A stretch of 64,000 bases of DNA from Streptomyces fragilis (GCF_003112515.1 NZ_BEVZ01000002.1:868001-932000), one strand, 5' to 3'; positions 36,722 to 45,980 are shown, counted from the first letter of the stretch. Notes: generated by a model from the sequence alone, not told the origin. Numbers and translations are program-made.

Positions 36722-37564
36722 GTGGCCAACGTCGTACGCGCAGCCCTGGTCCAGGCCACCTGGACCGGCGACACCGAGTCCATGATCGCCAAGCACGAGG
36801 AACACGCCCGTGAGGCGGCCCGGCAGGGCGCCGGGGTCATCGGCTTCCAGGAAGTCTTCAACGCCCCCTACTTCTGCCAGGTCCAGGACCCGGAGCACTA
36901 CCGGTGGGCCGAACCCGTCCCCGACGGCCCCACCGTGACCCGGATGCGGGCCCTGGCCCGCGAGACCGGCATGGTGATCGTGGTGCCGGTCTTCGAGGTC
37001 GAGCAGAGCGGCTTCTACTACAACACCGCGGTCGTCGTCGACGCGGACGGAACGGTCCTGGGCAAGTACCGCAAGCACCACATCCCGCAGGTCAAGGGCT
37101 TCTGGGAGAAGTACTACTTCAAGCCGGGCAACCTGGGATGGCCGGTCTTCGACACCGCGGTCGGCAAGGTCGGCGTCTACATCTGCTACGACCGGCACTT
37201 CCCCGAGGGCTGGCGCCAGCTCGGGCTCAACGGCGCCCAGCTCGTCTACAACCCGTCCGCCACCTCGCGCGGCCTGTCCGCCTACCTGTGGCAGCTCGAA
37301 CAGCCCGCCGCCGCGGTCGCCAACGAGTACTTCGTCGCCGCCATCAACCGCGTCGGCCAGGAACCCTATGGCGACAACGACTTCTACGGCACCAGCTACT
37401 TCGTCGACCCGCGCGGCCGGTTCGTCGGTGACGTGGCCAGCGACAAGGAGGAGGAACTCGTCGTGCGCGACCTCGACCTCGGTCTCATCGAGGAGGTCCG
37501 GCAGCAGTGGGCCTTCTACCGCGACCGCCGGCCCGACGCCTACCAGGGACTGGTGCAGCCGTGA
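36722..37564 (+). CDS. Beta-ureidopropionase / N-carbamoyl amidohydrolase (nitrilase superfamily)
   Basis: 280 aa from GTG 36722 (AAGGAG upstream). The catalytic triad is visible: Glu in GFQEVFNAPY, Lys in YRKHHIPQVKGFWEKYYF, Cys in GVYICYDRHFPEGWR. The residue pattern and length fit the branch that hydrolyses N-carbamoyl-beta-alanine, the last ring-opening step of reductive uracil/thymine breakdown. A transaminase and a dihydropyrimidinase follow in the same operon. The transaminase GTG overlaps its stop (GTGA). Confidence 0.9.
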   Translation: MANVVRAALVQATWTGDTESMIAKHEEHAREAARQGAGVIGFQEVFNAPYFCQVQDPEHYRWAEPVPDGPTVTRMRALARETGMVIVVPVFEVEQSGFYYNTAVVVDADGTVLGKYRKHHIPQVKGFWEKYYFKPGNLGWPVFDTAVGKVGVYICYDRHFPEGWRQLGLNGAQLVYNPSATSRGLSAYLWQLEQPAAAVANEYFVAAINRVGQEPYGDNDFYGTSYFVDPRGRFVGDVASDKEEELVVRDLDLGLIEEVRQQWAFYRDRRPDAYQGLVQP

Positions 37565-38931
37565 CGGCGACGGACGAGACGGCCCCGGCCGCCGCCGGCG
37601 AGGCCCGCGACGGCGCGTCGGCCGCCGCGGACGAGGCCCGCGGCCCGGCGGGACTGCTCGGCCGGCACCGGGCCGTGCTCCCCGACTGGCTGGCCCTCTA
37701 CTACGACGACCCCCTGGAGATCGTCGAGGGCGAGGGACGCCGCGTCCGGGACGCCCAGGGCCGCGAGTACCTCGACTTCTTCGGCGGCATCCTCACCACG
37801 ATGACCGCCCACGCCCTCCCCGAGGTCGCCAAGGCGGTCACCGGACAGGCTGGCCGGCTGCTGCACTCCTCCACGCTCTACCTCAACCGGCCGATGGTCG
37901 AACTCGCCGAACGCATCGCCGAGTTGTCCGGCATCCCGGACGCCCGGGTCTTCTTCACCACCTCCGGCACCGAGGCGAACGACACCGCGCTGCTGCTCGC
38001 CACCACCTACCGGCGCAGCAACCAGATCCTGGCCATGCGCAACAGCTACCACGGCCGGTCCTTCTCCACCGTCTCCGTCACCGGCAACCGCGGCTGGTCG
38101 CCGACCTCGCTGTCCCCGCTGCAGACCCTCTACGTCCACGGCGGCGTCCGCCACCGCGGGCCGTACGCGCACCTGGACGACGAGGCGTTCACCGCCGCCT
38201 GCGTCGCCGACCTGCGCGACCTGCTCGGCCACGTGCGCGCGCCGGCCGCGCTGATCGCCGAACCGGTGCAGGGGGTCGGAGGGTTCACCTCCCCGCCGGA
38301 CGGGCTGTACGCCGCGTTCCGCGAGGTCCTCGCCGAGCAGGGCGTGCTGTGGATCGCCGACGAGGTGCAGACCGGCTGGGGACGCACCGGCGACCACTTC
38401 TGGGGCTGGCAGGCGCACGACCGCAACGGCCCGCCCGACATCGTCACCTTCGCCAAGGGCATCGGCAACGGCATGTCGGTCGGCGGCGTGATCGCCCGCG
38501 CCGAGATCATGAACTGCCTCGACGCGAACTCCATCTCCACCTTCGGCGGCACCCAGGTCACCATGGCCGCCGCCCTCGCCAACCTGGACCACCTGCTCCG
38601 CAACGACCTCCAGGGCAACGCCCGCCGGGTCGGCGGCCCGCTCCTGGAGAGGCTGCGGACCGCCTGCTCCGCCCTGCCCGGCGTGCGCGAGGTCCGGGGC
38701 CGCGGCCTGATGATCGGCATCGAACTCGTCCGGCCCGGCACCGACCTGGCCGACCCCGAGGCGGCCGCGGCCGTCCTGGAGGGCGCCCGCGAGGAGGGCC
38801 TGCTGATCGGCAAGGGCGGCGGCCACGACACCAGCGCGCTGCGCATCGCCCCGCCGCTGTCCCTCACGGCCGCCGAGGCGGAGGAGGGAGCGGCGATCCT
38901 CGAGAGGGTCCTGCGCCGCATCGCGGGGTGA
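37561..38931 (+). CDS. Class III PLP-dependent aminotransferase, probably beta-alanine transaminase
   Basis: 456 aa from GTG 37561. An Ala-rich N-terminus, then the class III fold: FFTTSGTEANDTALLLAT, NSYHGRSFSTVSVTGNRGW, WIADEVQTGWGRTGDHFWG, the PLP-lysine segment TFAKGIGNGMSVGG, and STFGGTQVTMAAALANL. In this operon it most likely transaminates beta-alanine or 3-aminoisobutyrate released by the ureidopropionase. Substrate inferred from position. Confidence 0.88.
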   Translation: MTATDETAPAAAGEARDGASAAADEARGPAGLLGRHRAVLPDWLALYYDDPLEIVEGEGRRVRDAQGREYLDFFGGILTTMTAHALPEVAKAVTGQAGRLLHSSTLYLNRPMVELAERIAELSGIPDARVFFTTSGTEANDTALLLATTYRRSNQILAMRNSYHGRSFSTVSVTGNRGWSPTSLSPLQTLYVHGGVRHRGPYAHLDDEAFTAACVADLRDLLGHVRAPAALIAEPVQGVGGFTSPPDGLYAAFREVLAEQGVLWIADEVQTGWGRTGDHFWGWQAHDRNGPPDIVTFAKGIGNGMSVGGVIARAEIMNCLDANSISTFGGTQVTMAAALANLDHLLRNDLQGNARRVGGPLLERLRTACSALPGVREVRGRGLMIGIELVRPGTDLADPEAAAAVLEGAREEGLLIGKGGGHDTSALRIAPPLSLTAAEAEEGAAILERVLRRIAG

Positions 38932-38990
38932 CGCCCGGGGCCGCGCGCCCCGTCACCCCCGAATCCGTCACGGAAGGAGAGGCACAGTCC

Positions 38991-39056
38991 ATGTCCCCCG
39001 CGGAGACGGGCCGGACCCGCCTCCGGCGGTGCGAAGCGAACGGAGTCGAGCTGTGA
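38991..39056 (+). CDS. 21-codon ORF coupled to the dihydropyrimidinase gene
   Basis: ATG 38991 follows AAGGAG (11-base gap). It encodes MSPAETGRTRL... ending CEANGVEL. Its TGA overlaps the GTG of the next gene (GTGA), and that GTG has only a weak ribosome site of its own, so the mini-ORF may deliver ribosomes. Whether the peptide itself matters is unknown. Confidence 0.45.
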   Translation: MSPAETGRTRLRRCEANGVEL

Positions 39057-40441
39057 CGCGCACTCTGATCACCGGCGGTCTGGTCATCACCGCCTCGGAC
39101 GAACTCCACGTCGACGTGCTCGTCGAGGGCAGTCGGATCGCGGCCCTGGCGACCCCGGACAGCCACGGCTGGACGGCCGACCGCGTGATCGACGCCACCG
39201 GCAAGTACGTGATCCCCGGCGGTGTCGACGCCCACACGCACATGGAGATGCCCTTCGGCGGGACGATGTCCTGCGACACCTTCGAGACGGGAACCCGGGC
39301 CGCCGCGTGGGGCGGAACGACCACGATCATCGACTTCGCGATCCAGCCCAGGGGCGGTTCCCTGCGGCAGGGCGTGGACGCCTGGCACGAGAAGGCGGAA
39401 GGCAACTGCGCCGTCGACTACGCCTTCCACATGATCATCTCCGATGTCAACGAGTCGACCCTCGGGCAGATGGGCGCTCTCGTCGAAGCCGGCATCAGCT
39501 CCTTCAAGCTCTTCGCCGCCTATCCCGGGGTCTTCTACTCCGACGACGGCCAGATCCTCCGGGCCATGCAGCGGGCCGCCGACATCGGCGGTCTGATCAT
39601 GATGCACGCCGAGAACGGCATCGCCATCGACGTGCTCGTCGAACAGGCGCTCGCTCGCGGTGAACGGGATCCGCGCCATCACGGGGAGGTCCGGCACGCG
39701 CTGCTCGAGGCCGAAGCCACGCACCGGGTGATCCGGCTCAGTCAGGTCGCCGGTGCTCCCGTCTACGTGGTGCACGTCTCCGCCGAGGAAGCCGTGGCCG
39801 AGCTGGTCCAGGCGCGGGACAAAGGGCTTCCGGTCTTCGGCGAGACCTGTCCGCAGTACCTGTTCCTGTCCGACGACAACCTGGCCGAGCCGGATTTCGA
39901 GGGCGCCAAGTACGTCTGCTCCACCCCTTTGCGTCCCCGCGAGCATCAGGCCGCGCTCTGGCGCGGTCTGAGGACCAACGACCTGCAGGTGGTCTCCACC
40001 GACCACTGCCCCTTCTGCTTCAAGGGGCAGAAGGACCTGGGAAGGGGCGATTTCTCCAAGATCCCCAACGGCCTGCCCGGCGTCGAACACCGCATGGATC
40101 TGCTCCACCAGGCGGTGGTGGACGGTCACATCACCCGCCGTCGCTGGATCGAGATCGCCTGCGCCGCCCCGGCGCGGATGTTCGGCCTGTACCCGAGGAA
40201 GGGCACCATCGCGCCCGGTGCCGACGCGGACGTCGTCGTCTACGACCCGCACGCGGAGCAGGTCCTCTCGGCCGGGACGCATCACATGAACGTGGACTAC
40301 TCCGCGTACGAGGGCAAGCGGATCACCGGCCGGGTCGAGACGGTGCTGTCCCGTGGCGTCCCCGTGCTCGAGGACGCCGCGTACGTAGGACACCGGGGGC
40401 ACGGGGTGTACGTGCCGCGGGGACTCTCGCAGTACTCGTGA
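39053..40441 (+). CDS. hydA: Dihydropyrimidinase (hydantoinase)
   Basis: 462 aa from GTG 39053. Amidohydrolase fold: PGGVDAHTHMEMPFGG (metal HxH), SSFKLFAAYPGVF with the lysine that is carboxylated to bridge the two metals, MMHAENG, YVVHVSAEEAV, and the catalytic Asp in STDHCPFCF. It opens dihydrouracil to N-carbamoyl-beta-alanine, the substrate of the first gene in the operon. The dihydropyrimidine dehydrogenase that would act before it is not in the window. Confidence 0.93.
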   Translation: MTRTLITGGLVITASDELHVDVLVEGSRIAALATPDSHGWTADRVIDATGKYVIPGGVDAHTHMEMPFGGTMSCDTFETGTRAAAWGGTTTIIDFAIQPRGGSLRQGVDAWHEKAEGNCAVDYAFHMIISDVNESTLGQMGALVEAGISSFKLFAAYPGVFYSDDGQILRAMQRAADIGGLIMMHAENGIAIDVLVEQALARGERDPRHHGEVRHALLEAEATHRVIRLSQVAGAPVYVVHVSAEEAVAELVQARDKGLPVFGETCPQYLFLSDDNLAEPDFEGAKYVCSTPLRPREHQAALWRGLRTNDLQVVSTDHCPFCFKGQKDLGRGDFSKIPNGLPGVEHRMDLLHQAVVDGHITRRRWIEIACAAPARMFGLYPRKGTIAPGADADVVVYDPHAEQVLSAGTHHMNVDYSAYEGKRITGRVETVLSRGVPVLEDAAYVGHRGHGVYVPRGLSQYS

Positions 40442-40475
40442 GCACCGGCGCCTCCGAGAGCTGGAGGCGACCGGT

Positions 40476-41810
40476 TCAACGGGGCCGTGCCCTCATCCGG
40501 AGATCGCGTGGCCTCAAGGTCATGGCGAGGGCGGGGCGAGTTCTCCGGACGGTCAGGTGCGCCAGACGCCAGCGGGCGGTGATGGTCGCCAGGGCGAGGG
40601 TGGCCTCGGTCGTGGCGAAGGCGTCGCCGATGCATCTGCGGGCGCCCGCCGCGAACGGGATGAGGGCGTGGCGGGGCGGTTGAGGGCGGCCGGGATCCCA
40701 GCGGTCGGGATCGAAGGCTTCGGGGTCGTCGTAGAGGTCGCGCCTGTGGTGGACGAGATAGGCGCTGTACGCGACGGTGGTGCCCGCCCGCAGCAGGTGC
40801 CCGCCCAGTTCGGCGTCGGCCGAGACCGAACGGGTGATGAACCAGCCCGGCGGGCGCATCCGCAGCGTTTCCTTGACGACCCGTGCGGTCAGCGGCAGGT
40901 CGGGCAGGTCCCTATGGGCGGCCGCGGCACCGTCCAGGACCGTGTCGACCTCGCGGTGGACCCGCTGTTCGACCTCGGGATGCCGGGCCAGCAGGTCCAG
41001 TGCCCAGCTCACGGTGGCCGCCGTGGTCTCCGTCCCGGCCAGGAAGAAGGCCATCGTCTGGTCGCCGACTTCTTCGGAGCTCATGCCGCGCCCGTCCCCT
41101 TCGGTGTCGCGGGCCCGGATCAGCGCGGAGAGCAGGTCACCCCGGTCGGTCCCCTGCGAGAGGCGCTGGGCGACGATCTGGTCGAGGGTGCCGCGCAGCC
41201 GGGCCCGAGCCCGCAGGTAGGACCGGTTGCCCCGGGTGGGGAGCCGGTCCAGCGGGGGGATCAGCAGCATGCGGCGGCCCATGCCGTTGATGAGGGTGGT
41301 GACGTCGCCGAGGATCCGGTCGAGTTCGGCCGGGGGCAGCGAGCGGGAGAAGAAGGCGGCGGCCGCCGCCTTGGAGGCGATGGCCATCATCTCGGTCTGC
41401 ACGGACAGGACCTGACCGGCCTGCCACGCAGCGGTGCGCTCGTCGATGCAGTCCGTCATGACGTCCGCGTACGCGGCGAGACGGGCTGGACGGAAGGCCG
41501 GCTGGAGCATGCGTCGCTGACGGCGGTGCGCGCTGTACGGACAGGTGGGGAGCCCGTTGCCCGCGACTTCCCGCGCCCGGTCGTAGACAGGTCCTCCTTT
41601 GTCGAAGACACGGTCGTCGGTGAGGACGCGGCGGGTCAGTTCCGCGTCGCACAGCACGACGACGGGAAGCGGCCCCAGCCGGATGCGGACCAGATCCCCG
41701 TGGGCGGGCAGGGAGGTCAGGAACGTCAGCGGATCACGGAGCAACCGCACCAGGTGACCGGCCAGAGGAAGCCCGCCGGGGGCGGAGGGGATCGCGCGCG
41801 GGTCTGTCAC
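40476..41810 (-). CDS. Cytochrome P450 paired with a terpene synthase
   Basis: 444 aa from GTG 41810, whose bases overlap the terpene synthase stop (GTGA). P450 landmarks: I-helix AFFLAGTETTAATVSW (Thr for oxygen activation), K-helix ExxR in KETLRMRPP, and the heme loop PFAAGARRCIGDAFA with the axial Cys. The N-terminal SAPGGLPLAGHLVRLLRDPL resembles bacterial sesquiterpene oxidases (CYP170/CYP183-like). It probably hydroxylates the hydrocarbon made by the upstream cyclase. No ferredoxin or reductase gene is adjacent. Confidence 0.9.
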   Translation of the reverse strand: MTDPRAIPSAPGGLPLAGHLVRLLRDPLTFLTSLPAHGDLVRIRLGPLPVVVLCDAELTRRVLTDDRVFDKGGPVYDRAREVAGNGLPTCPYSAHRRQRRMLQPAFRPARLAAYADVMTDCIDERTAAWQAGQVLSVQTEMMAIASKAAAAAFFSRSLPPAELDRILGDVTTLINGMGRRMLLIPPLDRLPTRGNRSYLRARARLRGTLDQIVAQRLSQGTDRGDLLSALIRARDTEGDGRGMSSEEVGDQTMAFFLAGTETTAATVSWALDLLARHPEVEQRVHREVDTVLDGAAAAHRDLPDLPLTARVVKETLRMRPPGWFITRSVSADAELGGHLLRAGTTVAYSAYLVHHRRDLYDDPEAFDPDRWDPGRPQPPRHALIPFAAGARRCIGDAFATTEATLALATITARWRLAHLTVRRTRPALAMTLRPRDLRMRARPR

Positions 41811-42985
41811 GTGCGGCTCCGGGACCGCGGGTGCGGGCGACCGGCCGCAACGTCTTCCGGGGCCGAGGCGTCGGTGGGCAGTGCGTGCCACCACCAGCCG
41901 ATGGAAGGGGCCTCCGGGGGCGCGCCGGTCGCGCTGGGCACGTCCGCGACGGGGCACGTCGCCACACGGACGGCGCCGGGGTGGCGGCCGTCGGGATCGG
42001 TGTATCGGGCCGCCCGGATGCCCCATTCGTAGTTGCCACGGATGAGGCAGGTCAGATTGGACACATAGCGGCTCAGCGGCTCGGAAGCGGCCGGCAGGAC
42101 GAGGTCACGGACCTCGACGAAGCGGGCCAGGATGCGGTCGCGCAGGGCCACGGCCCGCCTCCGGGCATCCTGTGGGGTGCACCCGTACCGGGCTTGATGG
42201 AGGGCGACCAGATTGAGGACGGGCTCCGTCCTCGCGGGCCGCCGGGCGGCGTACCACAGTTCCTTGCCGTAGGAGAAGAGGTCGTCGTCGATGGCGGCGA
42301 CCATGGCGGCCATCTCGGTGAGCGCGTGCACGGCAGGGGCGTTGATCTCCTGATCGGGGATGTCGCTCCCCTCACTGACCTGGAACCAGGCGAGGGTCGG
42401 GAAGCCGGCGACGTACAGCAGACGGGTGTGGAGATATTCGTTGAGGTTCGGCATCGACCGCTGCCCGCGGGCAGCGCGTTCCCACGCCACGCCCAGGTAC
42501 CAGGAGAGGTGGGCGTCCACCAGGCGGCGACGCTGGGTCGCGGAAGCCAGGCGGTGCAACCGCTCGGCCAGCTCCACCACCGGCCCGGTGAAGAGGTTCT
42601 CCGGCGGCAGCAGCCCCGCTGTCGGGGTCTCCAGTGTCCGGACGACACGCACGGCCAGGTCCAGGAAGGAGAAGGCGTCCTCCGGGGATTCCTCGTCGCA
42701 GGCGAAGTCGTCGAACACGAACATCGTGTACGTCCAGTCCACGGCCATCTGGAGCCGCTCCGCGTCCGCATCGGGGCAGTTGCCCGCGAAGAACAGCGCG
42801 GACCTGGTGCCCACGACCCGTTCACGGCGTCCGGGGCCCCGGCCGAGGCCGTGACGCTCCACGAAGGCCAGGCCCTGCGCCTCGAGGAGTTCGACATCCG
42901 CGTGGCACCGCCACGGCATGGGGAAGTACATCGCCGGCAGTCGCGTCACGATGTCCGGATCGGACGGGGTGATGTGCTCGCTCAC
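41807..42985 (-). CDS. Class I terpene synthase (sesquiterpene cyclase-like)
   Basis: 392 aa from ATG 42985 behind GGAGGAG. Metal motif 1 FVFDDFACDEE (variant DDxxC/D) and motif 2 IDDDLFSYGKE fit the Asp-rich and NSE/DTE sites that bind Mg-diphosphate. RNYEWGIRAARY-like residues near the C-terminus (an RY pair) are typical. The length suggests a sesquiterpene or related cyclase; the product cannot be predicted. A cytochrome P450 follows with overlapping start, and a remnant of a polyprenyl diphosphate synthase lies just upstream. The C-terminal 40 residues are an Arg/Pro-rich extension. Confidence 0.88.
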   Translation of the reverse strand: MSEHITPSDPDIVTRLPAMYFPMPWRCHADVELLEAQGLAFVERHGLGRGPGRRERVVGTRSALFFAGNCPDADAERLQMAVDWTYTMFVFDDFACDEESPEDAFSFLDLAVRVVRTLETPTAGLLPPENLFTGPVVELAERLHRLASATQRRRLVDAHLSWYLGVAWERAARGQRSMPNLNEYLHTRLLYVAGFPTLAWFQVSEGSDIPDQEINAPAVHALTEMAAMVAAIDDDLFSYGKELWYAARRPARTEPVLNLVALHQARYGCTPQDARRRAVALRDRILARFVEVRDLVLPAASEPLSRYVSNLTCLIRGNYEWGIRAARYTDPDGRHPGAVRVATCPVADVPSATGAPPEAPSIGWWWHALPTDASAPEDVAAGRPHPRSRSRT

Positions 42986-43582
42986 AGTGCTCTCCTCCGC
43001 CGACGGGCGTTCACGTGCGGACCGGGTCGTGTTCAGGGACCGACGCCGTCATGGCGTGCGTTCCGTGACGCCGTGCACCAGGCGTCGGGCCGCGTCGGCC
43101 GCAGGCGCCGGGAAGGCCGCGGCGTCCAGGGCCCGGAGCGCCTGCCGACGACGCAGCCTGATCATGTCTTCGACGGTGTCCACGGCCCTGGCTCCGGTGC
43201 TCAGGACGGGCCGGTGGTCTCCCCCACGCTTCCCCTCCCGGACCCCGGAACCGGTCGCCCTCACCATGCTGGCCGACCGTTCACCGGCCAATGGGCCCGC
43301 ACCGGCGCACGGGGGCATCCGGAGGGCGGCAGACGGCAGGGGGCGCGGGTGCGGGAGCGGGGCGCGCCGCGCGGGGGAGTGGCGAGCCCTCCGCGCGGGG
43401 CGCCGTCACCGAGACGGAAGTCGATGTGAACCCGGCGGTCAGCACGCCGATCCCCACTGCGGCGCCCGCGGCGAAGGCGAGGGCGTTGTCCGCCGCGTAG
43501 GCCGGCACCCCGCCGTGCGGGATGCCGTTGCGCCGGGCAGCTCGTCGCGGACGTGTCGGTGGCGCGTGTTATTCCTTGGGGC
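42986..43582. other. 597-base region without an intact gene
   Basis: It lies between the terpene synthase and the SMI1-like gene, and contains the ribosome site of the synthase and a polyprenyl synthase 3' remnant (43049-43192). A minus-strand frame 43281-43508 starts MPAYAADNALAFAAGAAVG and looks like another broken or chance frame. Confidence 0.5.
43049..43192 (-). pseudogene. 3' remnant of a polyprenyl diphosphate synthase gene
   Basis: The last 47 codons of this frame read ARAVDTVEDMIRLRRRQALR, then ALDAAAFPAPAADAARRLVH, ending TERTP. This is the amphipathic C-terminal pattern of actinobacterial polyprenyl (FPP/GGPP) synthases. The upstream sequence lacks the DDxxD domains. It sits 64 bases before the terpene synthase start, where a prenyl synthase gene is often found. 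Homology is judged by eye only. Confidence 0.4.
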
Positions 43583-44143
43583 ATGGAGACGGAAACTGCG
43601 GTCCCCGAGCGACCGGCCGCACTGCGGGACGCCTTCGGCGCGGGCGACGGCGGGCGCTCCGCCCTGGGGTGGGAGGCCGTGCGGGCCTTCGAGGCGCGAT
43701 ACGGCGTGGTGCTGCCCGAGCCGTACCGGTCGTTCGTCGCCGAGGTGGCGGACGGGTCCGAGCAGGGCCCGCCGGACCACGGCCTCCTGCCCCTCGCCGC
43801 ACTGCCCTCCGACTGGGGCGACGACCGGCCTCCACGGGACCTCGCGCAGCCGTTCCCGCTCACCGAGGCGTGGCTGTGGGAGGAGGACGACCGCCCGGAG
43901 GAGGAACTGGACGCGCTGCTCGGCCCGGTCTTCGACCACGGCACGGTCGTGCTCGGCACCGACGGGTGCGGGATGTACTGGCACCTGGTGGTCACCGGTG
44001 CGCACCGCGGCCACATATGGACCATCACCGACGTGGGCGCCCTGCCGTTCGGGGCGGAGTTCGGGCACACCACGGGTGCGTCCGGGTTCGCCGGCTGGGT
44101 GGCCCACTGGGCGGCGGGCAAGGAGTGGTTCGACGCGCGCTGA
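43583..44143 (+). CDS. SMI1/KNR4-like protein
   Basis: 186 aa from ATG 43583. The centre reads WEAVRAFEARYGVVLPEPYR, then SFVAEVADGSEQGPP and LLPLAALPSDWGDD, the typical SMI1/KNR4 (SUKH) pattern. The C-terminal half has GTVVLGTDGCGMYWHLVVTG, then GHIWTITDVGALPFG. SUKH proteins often serve as immunity proteins against polymorphic toxins, but stand-alone copies are common in Streptomyces and no toxin gene is adjacent. No clear ribosome binding site. Confidence 0.8.
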   Translation: METETAVPERPAALRDAFGAGDGGRSALGWEAVRAFEARYGVVLPEPYRSFVAEVADGSEQGPPDHGLLPLAALPSDWGDDRPPRDLAQPFPLTEAWLWEEDDRPEEELDALLGPVFDHGTVVLGTDGCGMYWHLVVTGAHRGHIWTITDVGALPFGAEFGHTTGASGFAGWVAHWAAGKEWFDAR

Positions 44144-44306
44144 CGGGCCGCCGGAGCCGCGCTGCCTCCGCCGGGCCCGTGCCCTTGCGGGCGACCGGGC
44201 CGCCCAGGGGCGGCGGACCGGTGCGCAGGGCGGGGGAGGTACCGTCCGGGGGGGCGACGGAGGGGCGTGACGTGCGGGACGAGCAGGACGGGCGGGACGG
44301 GCGGTG

Positions 44307-44993
44307 ATGCGCGACCTGCTGCCGCCCGGCGTGCACGTGGCCGAGTCCTTCGGCGATCCGCCCGGCGCCGTGCTGCTGCCCGAGGAGGAGCCGGCCGTCG
44401 CGCGCGCCGTGGACAGGCGCCGCCGCGAGTACACCACCGTGCGGCACCTGGCCCGGCGCGCGCTGCGCTGCCTCGGGCACGGCGCGGCGGCCCTGCCCCC
44501 CGGCGAGGACCGCGCACCGCGCTGGCCCACGGGCGTGGTGGGCGCACTGACGCACTGCGACGGCTACCGCGCGGCCGCCGTCGCGGACGCCACCGTCGTG
44601 GCCTCCGTCGGCATCGACGCGGAACCCCACGAGGCGCTGCCGGAGGAGGCCCTGGGCGGCGTCGCCCTGCCCGAGGAGCGGGAACACCTCGCCCGACTGG
44701 ACGCGGCACACCCGGAGTTCAGGTGGGACCGGCTGCTGTTCTCGGCCAAGGAGTCGGTCTACAAGGCCTGGTACCCGGTCACCGGTGCCTGGCTCGGGTT
44801 CGAGCAGGCGGTCCTGACCTTCGACCCCGCCGGCTCCTTCCGCGCCCGCGTCCTGCCGGAAGCGGTGGTGCCCGGCGGACCGGTGGTCTTCGACGGCCGC
44901 TGGTGCGTGACCCGGAGCTTCGTCACCACCGCCGTCGTGGTGACGCGCCCCGACGCCGCACCCCCCGCCCCGTGCGGCTGCCCGGCGCGGTGA
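44307..44993 (+). CDS. 4'-phosphopantetheinyl transferase
   Basis: 228 aa from ATG 44307 (GTG 44304 is equally possible). EntD/Sfp-type motifs: GVVGALTHCDGYRAAAV, the metal-binding GIDAEPHEALP and RLLFSAKESVYKAWYP. It attaches phosphopantetheine from CoA to carrier proteins of polyketide, peptide or fatty acid synthases. No carrier protein or synthase is nearby, so it probably serves clusters elsewhere. Confidence 0.92.
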   Translation: MRDLLPPGVHVAESFGDPPGAVLLPEEEPAVARAVDRRRREYTTVRHLARRALRCLGHGAAALPPGEDRAPRWPTGVVGALTHCDGYRAAAVADATVVASVGIDAEPHEALPEEALGGVALPEEREHLARLDAAHPEFRWDRLLFSAKESVYKAWYPVTGAWLGFEQAVLTFDPAGSFRARVLPEAVVPGGPVVFDGRWCVTRSFVTTAVVVTRPDAAPPAPCGCPAR

Positions 44994-45098
44994 CGGGGGT
45001 GCCGGGGCCGTGGAGCGTGATGCCCGGGCATCCCGGCGTGCGGCCGGCGGACGGCAGGGCCGAGCCGCCGGAGACCCGCCCCGGCGGTTGCCACGGTG

Positions 45099-45980
45099 TC
45101 ACTCCGGCGGGTTCCGCAGCGCGGCCACCACGTCCGCCACGTGCTCCGTCGGCAGTGAGTGGTGCCCCGCCCCCTCCACGGTGACCACCGTCGCACCGGG
45201 CAGCAGCGCACGCGCGCGTCCGGCGACCCGCCGGGCGTCGTGGGCCCGGCTCGCCCCGGCGAGGAGGACCAGCGTCGGCACCGCGCACCCGCGCAGCGCG
45301 GACGCGCCGGGGCGGCGGGCGGGCAGCACCTTGGTGCGGCGGGCGTGCGCGGTGGCGCCGAGGAAGGCGGCCCAGGCGGGGTCGCCGGGCGGGCGGCCCG
45401 TCTCCCAGCGGTGGAAGGACAGCACCCGCTGCGGGGTGGGGCGCGCCAGCATCGGCAGCGCCCGCAGGACGTAGGGCAGACGCAGGCCGGCGAAGCAGCC
45501 GACCGGGTCGAGCAGGGTCAGGCGGCTGAACCGCCCGGGTTCGCGCAGGGCCTGGTTCAGGGCGATCCACGCGCCGTAGGAGTGACCGCACAGGGCGGTC
45601 CGCTCCAGACCGAGGCCGTCGAGGACGGCGGTCAGCCAGGCCGCCAGGTCGTCCGCGTCGCGCGGCGGATCGCCGTCGGGCACGGTGCGGCCGAAGTCGC
45701 CGAGCAGGTCGACGGCGTACAGGCGGTGCGTGCGGGCGAGTGCGGGGGCGACGGAGTACCAGGCCATCGAGGTGGCGCCGCCACCCGGGAGCAGCACCAG
45801 GGGCGGGGCGTCCTCGGGACCGCAGGCGTGCACCCGGGCGGGGCCGAAACGCGTGGGCACGTCGAGGGCGCGGGTGTCCTCGGGCCAGCGGCGCAGGAGT
45901 TCGTCGTACGCCGCGTCGAACGCGGAGCCCCCGCCGTCCCGCCCACCTGTCCCGTGCGCGGTGCTGTTGGTCATGGACAC
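45099..45980 (-). CDS. Alpha/beta-fold hydrolase
   Basis: 293 aa from GTG 45980; ATG 45974 fits the AAGGTGAGG ribosome site better and would remove two residues. Motifs: LLPGGGATSMAWYSVAPALA (oxyanion), GDFGRTVPDGDPPRDADDL, the nucleophile Ser in LCGHSYGAWIAL and the His in VEGAGHHSLPTEHV. Substrate unknown; similar proteins are common stand-alone hydrolases. Confidence 0.85.
   Translation of the reverse strand: MSMTNSTAHGTGGRDGGGSAFDAAYDELLRRWPEDTRALDVPTRFGPARVHACGPEDAPPLVLLPGGGATSMAWYSVAPALARTHRLYAVDLLGDFGRTVPDGDPPRDADDLAAWLTAVLDGLGLERTALCGHSYGAWIALNQALREPGRFSRLTLLDPVGCFAGLRLPYVLRALPMLARPTPQRVLSFHRWETGRPPGDPAWAAFLGATAHARRTKVLPARRPGASALRGCAVPTLVLLAGASRAHDARRVAGRARALLPGATVVTVEGAGHHSLPTEHVADVVAALRNPPE

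Noticed and set aside
43281..43508. 75-codon minus-strand ORF starting MPAYAADNALAFAAGAAVG
   Set aside because: A hydrophobic start but then Arg/Pro-rich low complexity, no ribosome site and no family match; kept only as part of the gene-poor stretch.
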